A stretch of DNA of 64,000 nt, taken from contig OZ018318.1 of the NCBI GenBank assembly GCA_963969495.1, positions 95,075,413-95,139,412 on the forward strand. Reading direction: 5' to 3'. Within the stretch, counting starts at the first letter, position 1. Each line of letters opens with the position of its first letter. This document shows positions 37,037 through 49,139 of this stretch, one piece after another. The notes beneath the pieces were generated by a model, which saw only the letters and a program-made list of their open reading frames with translations, did not search any database and was not told where the DNA came from. Source of the DNA: Ceratothoa steindachneri (lineage: Eukaryota > Arthropoda > Malacostraca > Isopoda > Cymothoidae). The position numbers and the translations under genes are program-made.

Positions 37037-37322
37037 AACAACTGCCACGACATATACCCGGTCAAGGAATGAATTTGTCCTTTGCGCAAGACTGCCGTGT
37101 GGGTGAGATAGCTGAGAATGATAATTACTCCCATTTTCGGATCTAAGCGTTTTCTGGACTCCGCAGCGTGCAATCCATTATTGAACGATCGCTATAACAG
37201 AGTCTGTAGCCGATAAATTGTGCAAAGGTAGAACATTGACCCATTTTTTATCTCTATCCAACATATATAATAGAAGGTAGAAGAGATGAGTTTGGGCGTA
37301 GAATGCACGTTAGAAGAGCCTA

Positions 37323-37405
<83 letters not shown>

Positions 37406-37801
37406 GGTCTCTGTTCTCTGACCATTTTTTGAAATATTACCTCTAACGCAATTTCTTGCGCTGATTTCGAATCTGTATTTATTACCTTGGAGATGTTGTA
37501 GTTTAGAGAAACCCCGGGATAGTGCATCGACCCCAAAAGATAAAAAATCCATTATAAAATAATGTTTCATGTTGATTGCAAAATTTGGTTGAGGAATGCT
37601 GTATTCCTTGAATTTTTGTACTCCACCTCTTAATTCTGTGAATTTATATGCCTTATAGAGTGCAAAAGATATAGACCTACGAAGACGTTACGCTAAATTT
37701 CTAAGTTAAAGAAGGTGGTGCTTGCAGCTCTCGTTTTTAAGTAAAATTAGGTGAGGGTGTTGGATTCAACTTAGAATGCACGTTAAAAGAGCCTACTAAT
37801 A

Positions 37802-37850
<49 letters not shown>

Positions 37851-38133
37851 AACTGCCACGACATATACCCGGTCAAGGAATGAATTAGTCCTTTGCGCAA
37901 GACTGCCGTGTGGGTTAGATAACTGAGAATGAAAATTACTCCCATTTTCAGATCTAAGCGTTTTCTGGACTCCGTACCGTGCAATCCATTATTGAACGAT
38001 CGCTATAACAGAGTCTGTAGCCGATAAATTGTGCAAAGTTAGAACATTGACCCTTTTTTCATCTCTATCCAACATATATAATAGAAGGTCGAAGAGATGA
38101 GTTTGGGCGTAGAATGCACGTTAGAAGAGCCTA

Positions 38134-38260
<127 letters not shown>

Positions 38261-38525
38261 AAACAACTGCCACGACATATACCCGGTCAAGGAATGAATT
38301 AGTCCTTTGCGCAAGACTGCCGTGTGGGTGAGATAGCTGAGAATGATAATTACTCCCATTTTCGGATCTAAGCGTTTTCTGGACTCCGCAGCGTGCAATC
38401 CATTATTGAAAGATCGCTATAACAGAGTCTGTAGCCGATAAATTGTGCAAAGGTAGAACATTGACCCATTTTTTATCTCTATCCAACATATATAATAGAA
38501 GGTAGAAGAGATGAGTTTGGGCGTT

Positions 38526-39596
38526 GAGTCACGTGAGGTCTAGCGCCCTAACTCCCTTATGACTCGAATCAGTCAGCGAATATTGGCAGAAGCGAGGTTG
38601 GGTTAATTTGTTTATGCACATTTACTGAAATGCAACGCAATTTTGTAAACATTTTTTAAGGCTACACAAAGTTCTTAGAAGGTTAAAAAAGAACGCTTTT
38701 TATACCAGAGTGAGCCAAAGAATAAAATAGGTCAAATATTTGTTGTTTAATTGTTTCGGGAACGACGACACCAAGCCTGTTCAGCGAAGAGTCTACAATA
38801 ATTATGCGGCTAATGTTTGGCATTAGAGTTTAAGGTAGGAGTTTTTCTTACTCCAGTAGCGTGCAATAATTGAGAAGCTAAGCTGCTTTGTGGCTAGCAG
38901 GACATACTCGAACGTTTGAAAGGACATAGTAAAAATTAAAGTGTAAGCAACAAGAGTAAGCTGTATAAGCGAGTTGCCGTCAAAGAATGTTTACCCGTCA
39001 CCGCCTGCTCCTAAATATATTCAGCAGTTTATTGGGACCGTACACTGTTTTATATCTCGTATAGCGACTTTCTGGAACACATTTTATGATCTGTTGAGTC
39101 TTCATCACAGACTCGCGCGAAAGTCCTTGACACCCTTGGTCTGACGCCGATCAGAGAATGTGATGGAAGAAAAGGGGACCCAAACAGATCACGCGGTCGC
39201 GCGAAATTCTCGCTGCTCCCTTGTGGCAGTCTGGCCGTGCGGTTGATCGATACAGATATTTATATATATTATCGAGTGAGGTGACCCATTCCTCGACACA
39301 GTGTATTAATCATGTATTGTTTTTGGCCTGTCTAAAACGAGGCCGAAAGATCATGGCAAGTGACGTCCTTGAACGTGCAACTGTAAGAGTTAACAGCTGG
39401 GCTGACAAGGATAGAAAGCTTCTGGATACAAGCTCTGTGAGACCACGCCCTTATAATTCCAAGCAAGACGTGCGGGAAATAATCAGGTCTTAAGTTTGGG
39501 GTGACAGACGTTTAAAAACTAAGAAAAGCCAAGGAAGACCACCTAGGAAAGATAGAGATGAAAACAAGTTTCTTTTAATAGACAGGTCTAAGTTTA
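38526..39596. other. Unassigned flank of the array
   Basis: The sequence becomes more GC-rich. A TAATTATGCGGCTAATG segment near 38801 resembles part of the 246-bp repeat at 25741-26392. The plus frame 39221-39493 includes MASDVLERATVRVNSWADK at 39353. It has protein-like composition but belongs to no family I recognise. Confidence 0.3.
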
Positions 39597-40182
39597 TCCA
39601 GAGATAAAGCCGGTAGAGCCGCTGTCAGCAAGCAAGTTGATTCCCGTGTCTGGATCGGGAAAAAAGAGGCATGATTTCAAGCAATGCCTAGCCACAACAG
39701 TAAGTGGTAAGGCGGCCTGATGGAGTCGACCGGCTGTCGGTAACTGAGGTGGAGCTGGTGGCGCAGGCAGATGAAAGAGAAGAGCGGTTGGGAAATCTCT
39801 TAAAAAGTGAGGTAACATTTTATATTTCATGTGAAATACGGTTATCATACACAGTAGATTCTCCAACCGATGAATAATGAAGTTGGGGCTTACAAATTTC
39901 TGTGAGTCCAGTTGAGATTTTACAGATACTGAAGAGTGCGTAACATCAGCAAAACCCTGTTAGTTATCTTTTGGTAGTAAAGAGGAAGGAGGTGATGGAC
40001 ATAGGATCGCCAGTGGTGGGAAACTGAGAAGATAGTCCGGGGTTTTCTTCCCCACGAAAACTACAAGAGGACAAGCAACTTCGGCCTTTGACTCTGAAAT
40101 TCTGGCTATAATAGCACCAGCTATCTGATTCAATCCCAAGCTTTTTTGTCAGGTTCTGGAACGTTTTGATGAGTTTGACCAT
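39597..40182 (-). pseudogene. Gypsy-like gag end and protease remnant
   Basis: Two minus-strand pieces are in the expected order. 40182-39964 contains SWCYYSQNFRVKGRSCLSSC, close to the modified knuckle 'CxYHxxFGxxAxxCxxPC' of some Gypsy gag proteins, with the His lost. 39866-39597 ends with PDTGINLLADSGSTGFISG, where DSG sits as in an aspartic protease ('xGxxFLVDTGA'). After the protease the frame closes and no RT is found. The protease would normally cut the polyprotein. Recognition is from motif shape only. Confidence 0.45.
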
Positions 40183-42241
40183 CTTGTATTCTAGTGAAGG
40201 GCGGTTCTGGGTGGCTGGAATGCTGCGAAAACCTCGAGGGTTAAGGAGACCTTTGTAGGCAGCTGCATGTCAAGCTGCTGTTAACCTGAAGAACATCGAA
40301 CTAGGACGCAATCAGTAGTCTCTGGCAAGGTGTCGAGGGATTATACTTCCCCCAGTTTCCCCTAAATGTGTGTTACATGAAGAAAAACACGAAGATGGAA
40401 TGCTTCTCCTATCTGTGCTACAGAGAATTCGGCATCTCGGGCACTTTGGACCTGAGAAAGAAGACTTGTGAGCTTATTCATCACCAGGATAATGTCACTA
40501 CTAATATTATGTAAACGGTACTCAACAGAAGCTTCGTGGAGCCAAAAAACGATAGCCTCGATAGCCTTCTGGAAGCTCTGCTCTTTTGTTAACTTGATGA
40601 GCGAGTCAGTTGTTTCCATATAATTTGCTAGTAAAAGAAAGCCAGCAGGAATTTAGTCTTAATGGATGAGAAATCTTGTGCTTCAAATGCCAACTCGCTG
40701 AGACGGACTCAGTGTTTGTGCCTACCTGGCAAATGTTAGGGTAATTGAATCGCCGAAGCAATTACTTTCTACTCGATATAGAGTAGCTGGTTGTTTTCTT
40801 ATAGAAATGCTATGAAAACATAGTGGAGAATTGTAAAGAGTGATAAGATTTCTTGATCTAAGCTTGAGGATGTGTAGCTTGTTCACGGGGTCACCAATTG
40901 AGCGGTTGATTATGTAAGAATGCTCGGAAATTGTATCATTAACAATGTCTATGGTTGAATTCTTCTAGGATACCTCCTATCTGGAGGCTTGCAGCTCAAG
41001 TTACTGGAGAGCTTTCTGGGATGTTGATATAAAAGCAGCACTCGCATTGACAACTTCAAATCAACAAAGAGAGATTTGTATGATGACAATAATCTTTTTC
41101 CTCCTGAATGCCAGAATTAACTAGTCCACGAATACCGTGATTTTTTTAGCACCCATCTGACGACCTAATACAGGGACACAGGTCACTAAAATTGTCTTGC
41201 AGGCTAATGCTAAGATAGATTAAAACAAAAAATAAAATGAACCAAAACAAACAAAAGGAATCCAAAAAAGCAAGAACAAAAAGGAAGCACGCCCTCGCGT
41301 TGGGTGCATTAAGCCAGTAAAATAGTGAGTCAAATAAAATAGAGGTCAGCCTTCCTAAACAAGGAAAATAGTCCATGGGAGAAATGGTAGCAGCACCGCT
41401 CGTCCCGATACCGGGGAGGGAACATGCACAGAGCTTTATTAGAGTAGGATATTTAACTAGAATCGTCCTAACAGTCTTCGGGAAAACACAGTCGGCGCAG
41501 TAGGGAAATGAAGAGCCACAACAAATGGCGATGCATCCCGTAAGTGTGCTCAATTGGAAGACGACAGAAATCAACCTGAAGCTTTCCCCGAATTTAAGGG
41601 GAGGTGTTAATGGAAGTTGCTTTGCAATGGCCCAAGATTTTAAGTTCCACTCGGAATCTCTAATATTTTTGTCAATCTGCCCGAAGCGCTGACATGATTC
41701 CTGTCACGTAGTCAGTTAGTGTGAGAAAAGGGAAAGTTTTGTGTTCTCATCCAGTCTTCCTGAAGTCTTTGGCGCCGTCATCGACGCATTTTTCGCCACA
41801 ATCTTCAAGAAGCGAGAAGAATTTATTCTCCACATCCGTCCGGTCGCTTTAACCGTAATATCCAGGTTACCACGAACCAGGGAGTGCGGAGATTTCATTT
41901 CATTGCATTGAGTTCCTAAAGATAAAAATACGGTCTCTAAATCGGGCCTAAACCATTATCTCGCTTAGCAAGCGGTGTATTCCAACCTTGTGTGTAGATT
42001 CAGCATAAACTATGTGTGCTGCAATAAGAACAAAAGTAATTATCCCGGCCTTTTGAGCAGAGTAGTAGTGACAAATATTTATATATGTTCCCCTATATTG
42101 TGAAATTCCGTATAAAACCAGAGATGTCACTGGGCTGATAGCTACACTGGGTTCTCAAAGTTCCATAGACATAAAACCAAATGGATTAGAGTCTGACTTC
42201 TTTCTCAAGGTGCCAGAAGCCCCATAGAGATCAGCCACAGA
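40183..42241. other. Unassigned, probably decayed retroelement
   Basis: Several frames have protein-like composition: 40362-40619 minus, 41146-41574 minus (strongly hydrophobic) and 41716-41898 minus. None matches a family I can name. AAGGGGAGGTGTTA near 41598 resembles a polypurine tract followed by an LTR start, without further support. Confidence 0.3.
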
Positions 42242-43110
42242 CGTGCCAGCACAACTGATACGGGTATAACTCATAACGGAAGATTCGTACATGGACAAGT
42301 GATATCTAGGACAACTCGTATCAAGAACTACTCATTTCAGGTTTAATTTTTTAGGTGACAATCTAATAGGTTGTCATTGTTCACCTTAATTCTTAAGTAG
42401 ATTCAGTGAAATTTAAGCTCAGTATTATGAAATTTATAAGCAAGATAAGCTGCGCCTTAAGCCTCAAGCAAAGTAAGTCTGACTTCCATTGAACAGTCAC
42501 CAGTCATCCGTGTTTGTGTTTGGCAAAATTTTGGAACACTCTTGAAATTTACTTGAGCCCTAACAATGCCATTTTTTCCTAAAGTCTCAGCGAGGATCAA
42601 ATAAGCTTGTGGATAATAATAACTACGTATATAATTTTCACAGACTGAATGCAAATAAGTCAAGAAAAGTGTAGCTATGCGAAGTAAAGGAGTGCAATGC
42701 GTATGTTCAGAAGATGACTGAGGAAGACCCGTTAGAAACAGTATCTTCAACCTCAAAACACTTTGATAGCGCTGACGTGGCTAATGTGCAATCGAAAATT
42801 ATCCTTAGTGCTATAAAATTCAAAGCCCTGTTATCACAAGGAACTCCCAGATTTGTGATTAAAACAGAATGTTTTCTCTCCAGGGTGATGCGTTATCTAA
42901 ACTACCAGCTACATGAAATTTATCACGAAATATTCGTCGATGGCCATAACAGAATAGTAAAGCTCCTCCTATTCCAACAGAAAGGTAGTTACATTAAAAT
43001 TTCCTTCTTTTTCTGTCCTTATTACACCTGTTATGAGTTCTCCTAAATATCATTTGTCTAGGTACGAGTTGTCCGATATGAGTTATCCGGGTATCAGTTA
43101 TCCTGGTATG
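42242..43110. mobile_element. Segment framed by inverted minisatellite arms (foldback-like)
   Basis: The left arm (42242-42325) and right arm (43028-43110) are inverted copies at roughly 75-80% identity. Each arm consists of about five tandem 15-16-bp units of the type TATGAGTTATCCNGG. The units match one-to-one in order between arms. Long terminal inverted repeats built from short tandem repeats are the mark of foldback elements and relatives such as Galileo. The 700-bp middle holds a 110-residue open frame. Transposition has not been shown, and no target duplication was identified. Confidence 0.45.
42714..43046 (+). CDS. Unrecognised 110-aa open frame inside inverted arms
   Basis: MTEEDPLETVSSTSKHFDSA opens the frame. 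It is followed by a helical-looking middle (SKIILSAIKFKALLS) and a Tyr/His-rich portion (NYQLHEIYHEIFVDGHN). The last codons run into the right arm, so the C-terminus is encoded by the minisatellite. The composition is more protein-like than most frames nearby, but I recognise no domain and cannot say it is translated. A minus frame overlaps at 42457-42756. Confidence 0.25.
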   Translation: MTEEDPLETVSSTSKHFDSADVANVQSKIILSAIKFKALLSQGTPRFVIKTECFLSRVMRYLNYQLHEIYHEIFVDGHNRIVKLLLFQQKGSYIKISFFFCPYYTCYEFS

Positions 43111-43629
43111 ATGCTTTTCTAGAACCGACTATGGATGCAGGTAGATGTGATGGTGACTGGAAGAGATGCGTATCAACGCTTAAAAGCGCATTATGCACTT
43201 TCTACTTGTCAAAGAAATGGACTTTCCAAAGCATCTACAAGTAGGCTTTCACTGGGAACCAAACGGATGGTCGCGGCCACTACACTTAGACCGTGGGGGT
43301 GAATCGACTCCACCTTCTTCAATACACGCTCGGTTGTGGATCTATTCATCTGGCATCCGAAGTCAAGCTTCGAATAAACAAACTATTGTTAGATAAATAT
43401 GGTGGTTTTCCTATCAGCACTCCGATTCCAAATGCTTAACATCAGGGATCAAAGAATGTCCACGGTGCCGGTAAAAGAAACCCAAATGCTGCAAAAATGG
43501 GTCACTCAGGTGAGGCGTTCATCAAAAAAAAGAACAAGAAAACAGTGAAAAGCCAAAGATTTTATGCAAATTCCGTTTAGAATCAATTTAGGGTCGGAGT
43601 GTAGCAGTGGATTGCATAAGAATAAGTAC
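43111..43629. other. No gene recognised
   Basis: The frame 43193-43396 (+) has no motif. Nothing else identified. Confidence 0.35.
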
Positions 43630-43860
43630 CTAAGTCTTGGCAAAGGAAAGCCGAAATCCATGAGCTGCGCCATAGCCTGAGATGCGATTTAATATCTTAT
43701 AGAGTCGACGCTCCAGCCTTAGCATATAGGCTGCAGCAAAAGCAATCGAAAGGTCGTCTACGCATAGTATTGCGAGAACATCTTCCGAAAACACCGAGGT
43801 GACATCGTTAGTGCTTGCATAGTGCAAAAAGTGTAACACTGCGAACACTTGACTGCAGTA
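43630..43860 (-). pseudogene. LINE RT palm fragment
   Basis: LCVDDLSIAFAAAYML (active-site box at about 43753-43768) and then LYKILNRISGYGAAHGFRLS and FAKT match the 'YVDDxxI...l..~~~~W...NGFKFSxxKT' portion of LINE reverse transcriptases. Both catalytic Asp are present; Tyr is Cys. Only about 70 residues are readable. A neighbouring frame, 43921-44130 minus, may be further N-terminal sequence but has no clear motif. Confidence 0.45.
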
Positions 43861-45347
43861 CGCTCACTTCCTGCTCCATTAGCCTGCTCCAGATTGAAAA
43901 ACAGCAGGGCCTAGTGATTTCTATGAAGATGGCCTCGTAAATAGAAATTTTGCATTGGTACAGAGCATCATACATGGAGTAGAACTTGCAGAAAACGCAC
44001 CAGACAGGGACGGCTTTTCCCCATTATCTATTACCTTGTTCAAATAGAAGGTTAAAAGAATTGGGCAAAAATCAGACGGGGTAGAGTGATTTCTCCTATG
44101 TTTGCGAAAAAAAGCACAATTGTTTTTCACCAGATACTCTTACAAAAATCTCTCAGAAATCCTAGGCCTCACTTCCTAGTGTCATAACCACTCATACGGA
44201 ATATCGCCCGGACCATATTGGTATCCGCAAATGAATCGATAGCGACAAAACAAATCACAAAACGTAAATCTGGAGGGTAAAGTTCATTCGGTTTTGAATG
44301 TTGGCAGAACAGCATCTTGACCAGAGAATGTGGAGAAAGAGGTCGCAAAAGACTGCCAGGGAGGGAGGGTCCAATAGTGCGTTCATGTTCTCTTCTAGAA
44401 CGGAAAAGGGATCCTACAAGAACTTTTCTCGAATCTTTTTCACTTGCTTCTACACACCTAAAAAATGGGTCTCCATTCTAATTAAAGACAAGAGGGCCCA
44501 TCAGAATCAAGCAGGTTTCCTTCTAATCTGAGCAGAACCTACCTATACCTATCTCGATGGAATATCCCAACGATTAAATAATTCAGGCGGTGCTTTTATC
44601 GAAGTAGGCATACCGATTCCGCCTTAAAGGTGTCTCACAAAGGTTGAAACATCCCAAGAATAATAGTCAGGACGATAATTGCCGATAATCGTCGAGTTGA
44701 TGTTAGTTGTGTGCGAAGGTGTTCACTACCATGAAAGTGATCGACCACATTTCCATCCAAAATCAAGGGTTTCATCCTGAGAACAGAGGGACAGTTCGAT
44801 GTAGGAAAATGAAGTACTTCTCGAGCAATGATACGTAAACTCATCCACATTTAGGACACCTATCTCTATCTGATCGATTAGGCCAGCAATGATCTGATCC
44901 CTGATATTGATCGTAAGTTTTCCTCAGAGTGGGTTATTTTCTGTAATTATACCGACCAACTTCTTGGAATATTTTCGCCATTTATTAATGTCTTCCTAAA
45001 TTATTAGTATTGGCAACTTCTTCCATCACTCTTAATCCTTGGAAAAAGATAGTTATTTGCTGCTTCATTTCGTTCTCTGTAAACCAAATGCATTCAAATT
45101 TTTCAGTCAGAACATGAAGGCCAGCTAGCAGTGGCAGTAAGTAGTGGTTCATCATTCTCCGCGGGAGGATTTGTCAGGCATTTCTATTAGAGAGAATAAA
45201 ACGGCAATGTCTTTTTCCCTGCAGCTGTACAACATCACATATTTTTATAAATAATAAAATTACATTGAAAAAATAAATTTAAATTAAATTAATTTTGATA
45301 CAGGCCACACACAGACAGCCAAATTGCCCTGCTCTGGTAAAGCAGGC
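43861..45347. other. Unassigned with weak retroelement hints
   Basis: The minus frame 44635-44850 contains LRMKPLILDGN and DHFHGSEHL. This weakly recalls the zinc-binding start of BEL/Pao integrases ('hPiiLdxxh...l+i.~~H...~H'). The plus frame 44298-44531 ends HQNQAGFLLI, faintly like the 'QAGFR' of LINE RTs. Neither is strong enough for a gene call. Confidence 0.25.
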
Positions 45348-45590
45348 TATGAGAAGGTGGACGGCTCCTCATGCTGATAGTCGAAAATAATATTTGTAAT
45401 GGCCTGTATGACCTAGTAGCACGTATATGGCTCATCATCTTAATGATATAAAAGGATTTTTGTGCTAGCCTGTGTGACTGAGAAGGATGTAGATGGCTTC
45501 TCAAACTGAAGGTCCCAAATAACTTCTGTGGTGGCTTGTGTGAGACCGGAGGACGTAAATAGTTCCTTATCGTGACTAGCCACAGAAGAT
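45348..45590. repeat. Degenerate 66-bp tandem repeat, four copies
   Basis: Copies start at 45348, 45407, 45473 and 45539 (periods 59, 66, 66). Each has TGTGNGAC-type starts, a GNANGTANATGGCTNCTCA-like core and a GTGGCYTGTG end. It is an old minisatellite. The minus frame 45289-45504 reads through it. Confidence 0.65.
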
Positions 45591-47296
45591 GATCTAAAAT
45601 ATTTCAGAAGTGCCCCTTAAATTGCATTGCAAATACAATATATTAATTTGAACATTGACACTTTCAGTAGCCCCGAAAATGAACAGCTAAGTTATGTATA
45701 ACAAGTAACGTTAGCTTATTTCAACACATTTACTCCAATATACGGTCTAGATTAGGAGATAACATGGCTCCATACTTTATATTTTGCCTGTTTCTCCTCT
45801 TCTTCTTTTCTTTTCTTTCGAAAATGTGCACATTATAGCTTTAACCATTTTTTCCATGTTTGGAACTTTGCAATCAACTACCAACATTACCATCATTCTT
45901 TGACAACTCAACTAGCAGTCAATACTAAACCAATTCATCTTGGTTCGAAGATTTGCTTTCTTTTTATTTTCTTACATTTTAATAGTGAAATAGCATGTAT
46001 GCGAGACTCTTGACTTGTGATATATTTTTAATATTAATCACCACCTTCCCTCCTTATTGGTTTGGTTTCATCTACTTCTTGAAAAAGTGAGGGCGCCGAC
46101 TTTTTGCTTGTAGAGGGCATCCAGTAAAACACATAACATGACCTGACGTGCAAATAAACGCTAACTATGTAAATGTAAATAGGAACGAGTTTTTTCATTC
46201 TCGTGGCGCCTTATAGAGAAGGACGCCCTTGGCAATTACTCATGTGGGCCATATTGAAAACGTCACCAGTAATGAATAAAAAGGGCATTGGAAGTTTTCC
46301 TTTCGAGAAAATATAATTATGTTGTTTAATCATTTGACTTATATAAAGATATGAGCTGCCTGTTTATGGGAGATCATATATGCAAGAGTAATGATTTCGA
46401 GGTTGAATTTTTCAGTAGGTACTTAGGCAAGAATTACTGATAAAGGTAACAGTAACATTAAAATCTTTAAGTAATTTTGGCTCAGAATAAAAAGTTAAAT
46501 TACAACTAAAGTATACGTATTGTCACCTAGGAGGAATTTAGTTGAATTTATATCATTTAGCACTTCCCAATTCGATTTCTATTAATAATTCCTACCCCGC
46601 ATTTTTTTCATTTATGTTCTTTACTAAATTTGTTTTCTTTAAACTGTGTGTACGTATATTTGTTTGAGATCAAAGTTATGACTATTTGCTTTTCATTTTT
46701 TATTCCCTCTTAACTGTATTCTACCCTTTATGAATCCATTTTAGCTTTAATATGTAAGCGAATTCTTTCCCCTCATATGCTAGCTTTTCCATTTTATGTT
46801 GGTCGAATAATATATGTAATTTGTGAATTGGTAATGATATTTCCACATATTTTAACTATATTTTGAAATAATTTATTCATAATAATATTCGTATATGTAT
46901 AGTTATAGAAATATATTTGGTAGGTAGGTCATCTGCGTCATTCGTCCCTCGCCTCGTCGACGAAAAATTCCAATCTGCTAATGAAAAGCACAAAAAGCTC
47001 AGAATGACCCTCCTTCATGACTCTAAAGGTACTAGGACCAGTCTTTTTCGTGAGCGAAGGTGTCCGGATACTTTTGTCTTTTGAACGCCAATCAGTAATT
47101 GTGAAAAACTCCATGTCTCCAGTGATTAAGGGAGCCGTGCATCTGTTCCGTGACAGGGTTATATGGAAGAGTACTCCATCGCTACAGAAGATGGAGCGAA
47201 GTTACTTTGCTATGAAGAATGGGGAAGAAATGATAATAGTGTTGTGATTGAACCCGCTCATGAGGGTGCATGTTGTGCTACTTAAATACTCATTAT
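45591..47296. other. No gene recognised
   Basis: AT-rich DNA. The part from about 46930 to 47290 is more balanced and adjoins the 3' end of the minus-strand Gypsy pol, so it may be its 3' untranslated region or LTR. I could not pair it with a left LTR. Confidence 0.35.
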
Positions 47297-48330
47297 TACT
47301 CAGCATATTATCACCATACGTGGGAAAAGCATCGCTGGTTTTAGCCTGTTCAGTGAGACAGTGTTCCTCTTGGCATCATGAAATTGAAATTTGTATACAT
47401 TGTCGTTGCACTTAATCACCGGGAAAAGGCCAGCATATGGCACGTCTAGGGGTTTGCGGACGCGGTCTATTCGAACCCACACATGAGTTGCCCCCAAAGA
47501 TCTTTAGGTACGAAAGGCTTTGGTACCGAGTGCAAGTGCCCTAGGGTTGCCTGTGAGAAATCGACTTGTGCCATGGTTGTGACTAATTCTTTAGTAAATT
47601 TCAAATCGCTTTTGGACAACGAGGATGAAACCAAGAGTTTCTGGCCCAACAATGTAGTTAGTCCCTGTGACTACTGTGAAAGCCAAAAATACCAAGCCAT
47701 TAGGCAAGGAGCGAATGCTTAAAAGGATAAACGGAATGGACATCAGCCAGCCTTGCTGACGGCCATTATTGAGCACTTCAATGTCCTGTGCGCTTATATT
47801 GGAATCAAGTTTGTGGAAGGACGGTACGCTGTGGTGCGAAGACAAAGAAAATAAACGAGGGTTCATAATTCATTAAATGAGTTCGACTCAAATTGAGCCC
47901 CTCTGTTGGTTACTACGTATAGCGGTACTTTGAATTTGGAAATTAATCCTTCTAGGAAAGCCAAAGCAACCATTGTAGCACTTACGTCCGGAATCGGCAA
48001 TATCTCCAATCCAACTTGTAGCCCGTCAATGCATGATAGCAGATACCGATTGTGCGATGAATAGAAGTGTTTAGGCAGTGTACATGGTGGAAGTGGTCCA
48101 ACGAATCAATATACACCGTTCCAAATCTTGGAGAAGGAATATCAATGAGCAAGATTGGTGATTTTGTGTGGCGATCTATCTTGGATCACGGACATGAGAG
48201 GCGCTACCTTGCCCAGGAGCGAATAGCCATTTCCATATTAGGCCAAAAGTATCGAGACTTAATTAGCCAAAGTAATGTCTTGAACCCAGTGTGTGGAAAA
48301 TTGTGTAGTTAACTAAAAATAGTCCTGCAC
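47297..48330 (-). pseudogene. Gypsy integrase pseudogene
   Basis: Integrase inserts the DNA copy into the genome. Readable from FWPNMEMAIRSWAR near 48240, through a core with STHRTIGICY-like and VTNRGAQFESN segments (about 47890, where the family has 'SDRGxQFxS'), to HVWVRIDRVRKPLDVPYAG (47420-47480) and VYKFQFHDAKRNTVSLNRLK. The last part is the GPY/F module that ends Gypsy integrases. Stops and frameshifts separate the pieces. Plus-strand frames here (47483-47722, 48067-48312) are shadows. Confidence 0.75.
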
Positions 48331-48444
48331 GCTATAAGAAAGAACACTCATTGGTATATAAATGTTACATCACACCATACTTGAGCCTCTCCTGGAAAAG
48401 GAAAAGATTTTAATCTTTAACGAAATTCCTTCGTTTCCTCGTTA

Positions 48445-49131
48445 TTATTTTGTGTTGCCGCCAAAGCTCGCAGTCAAATGAGTCAATTTTGACCGAATTG
48501 ACCTTCTCGATAGGCAGTCAACAACTACGTAATCTTGACCATGTACATATCTGATATCGCTAGTGTACTCCAAAATAACCGTCCAATGGCGTTGATGCCT
48601 GTCTGTTTTGGCATTCATTGGCGACCCAAAGGCAGATATTACTTGTGTGTGGTCTGTCCATAAGGTAACATGGTAATCTTCAATCATATGCCTAAAGGGA
48701 ATCACAGCAAGATACGCCGCTAGGAGCTCTCTCTCGTAGGTGGAGCATGCTTGCTCTGCTTGGCTTAGCTGGATCAAGAGGAATGCCACCGGATGCGGCA
48801 ATCCCTTCACCATTTGGTGAAAAGCAGCACCTGCCGTATATTGGGAGCAATCCGTGACCAGCTGGTATGACGAAACATTTGGTAGCGACTGACAGAACTT
48901 GACGGAGTTAATCAAAGCCGACTTAGTAATTCCAAATGCTTCTCGTGTGTCATTGTTCCATTCGAGCGTCATTGTTCCATTGTTCCATTGTCTCAGGAGT
49001 GCAAGCTTGGTCAACGAGGCTGCAATCGTGGAAAAATTAGGAATCATCCTTCGGTAGTAACTCAACATGCCCAAGTATCCTCTTAGCTCCTTGTAGTCCT
49101 TCGATGAAGGTACGTCCCCAATTTCTTTCAT
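48445..49131 (-). CDS. Gypsy RT connection and RNase H
   Basis: A 228-residue uninterrupted frame. It starts in the RT thumb/connection (DYKELRGYLGMLSYYRRMIP), then the tether, then RNase H. RNase H shows SYQLVTDCSQYTAGAAFHQM with the first catalytic Asp (TDCS, usual TDAS), STYERELLAAYLAV with the catalytic Glu, and TLWTDHTQVISAF with the next Asp. It ends IRYVHGQDYVVVDCLSRR, where the last Asp of 'ADxLSR' is kept. The domain degrades RNA in the RNA-DNA hybrid. The catalytic set looks complete, but the upstream palm is destroyed. Confidence 0.85.
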   Translation of the reverse strand: MKEIGDVPSSKDYKELRGYLGMLSYYRRMIPNFSTIAASLTKLALLRQWNNGTMTLEWNNDTREAFGITKSALINSVKFCQSLPNVSSYQLVTDCSQYTAGAAFHQMVKGLPHPVAFLLIQLSQAEQACSTYERELLAAYLAVIPFRHMIEDYHVTLWTDHTQVISAFGSPMNAKTDRHQRHWTVILEYTSDIRYVHGQDYVVVDCLSRRSIRSKLTHLTASFGGNTK

Positions 49132-49139
49132 TTTCTTTT

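Noticed and set aside
41146..41574. Hydrophobic 142-residue minus-strand frame as a membrane protein
   Set aside because: Hydrophobicity comes from the complement of an A-rich run. There is no start context, motif or homologue that I recognise.
44635..44850. BEL/Pao integrase
   Set aside because: Only a loose resemblance over about 40 residues without the zinc-binding set. Kept as a hint in the region note and not called as a gene.
47483..48312. Plus-strand frames of 79-81 residues
   Set aside because: They are antisense to the Gypsy integrase, which has clear motifs on the minus strand.
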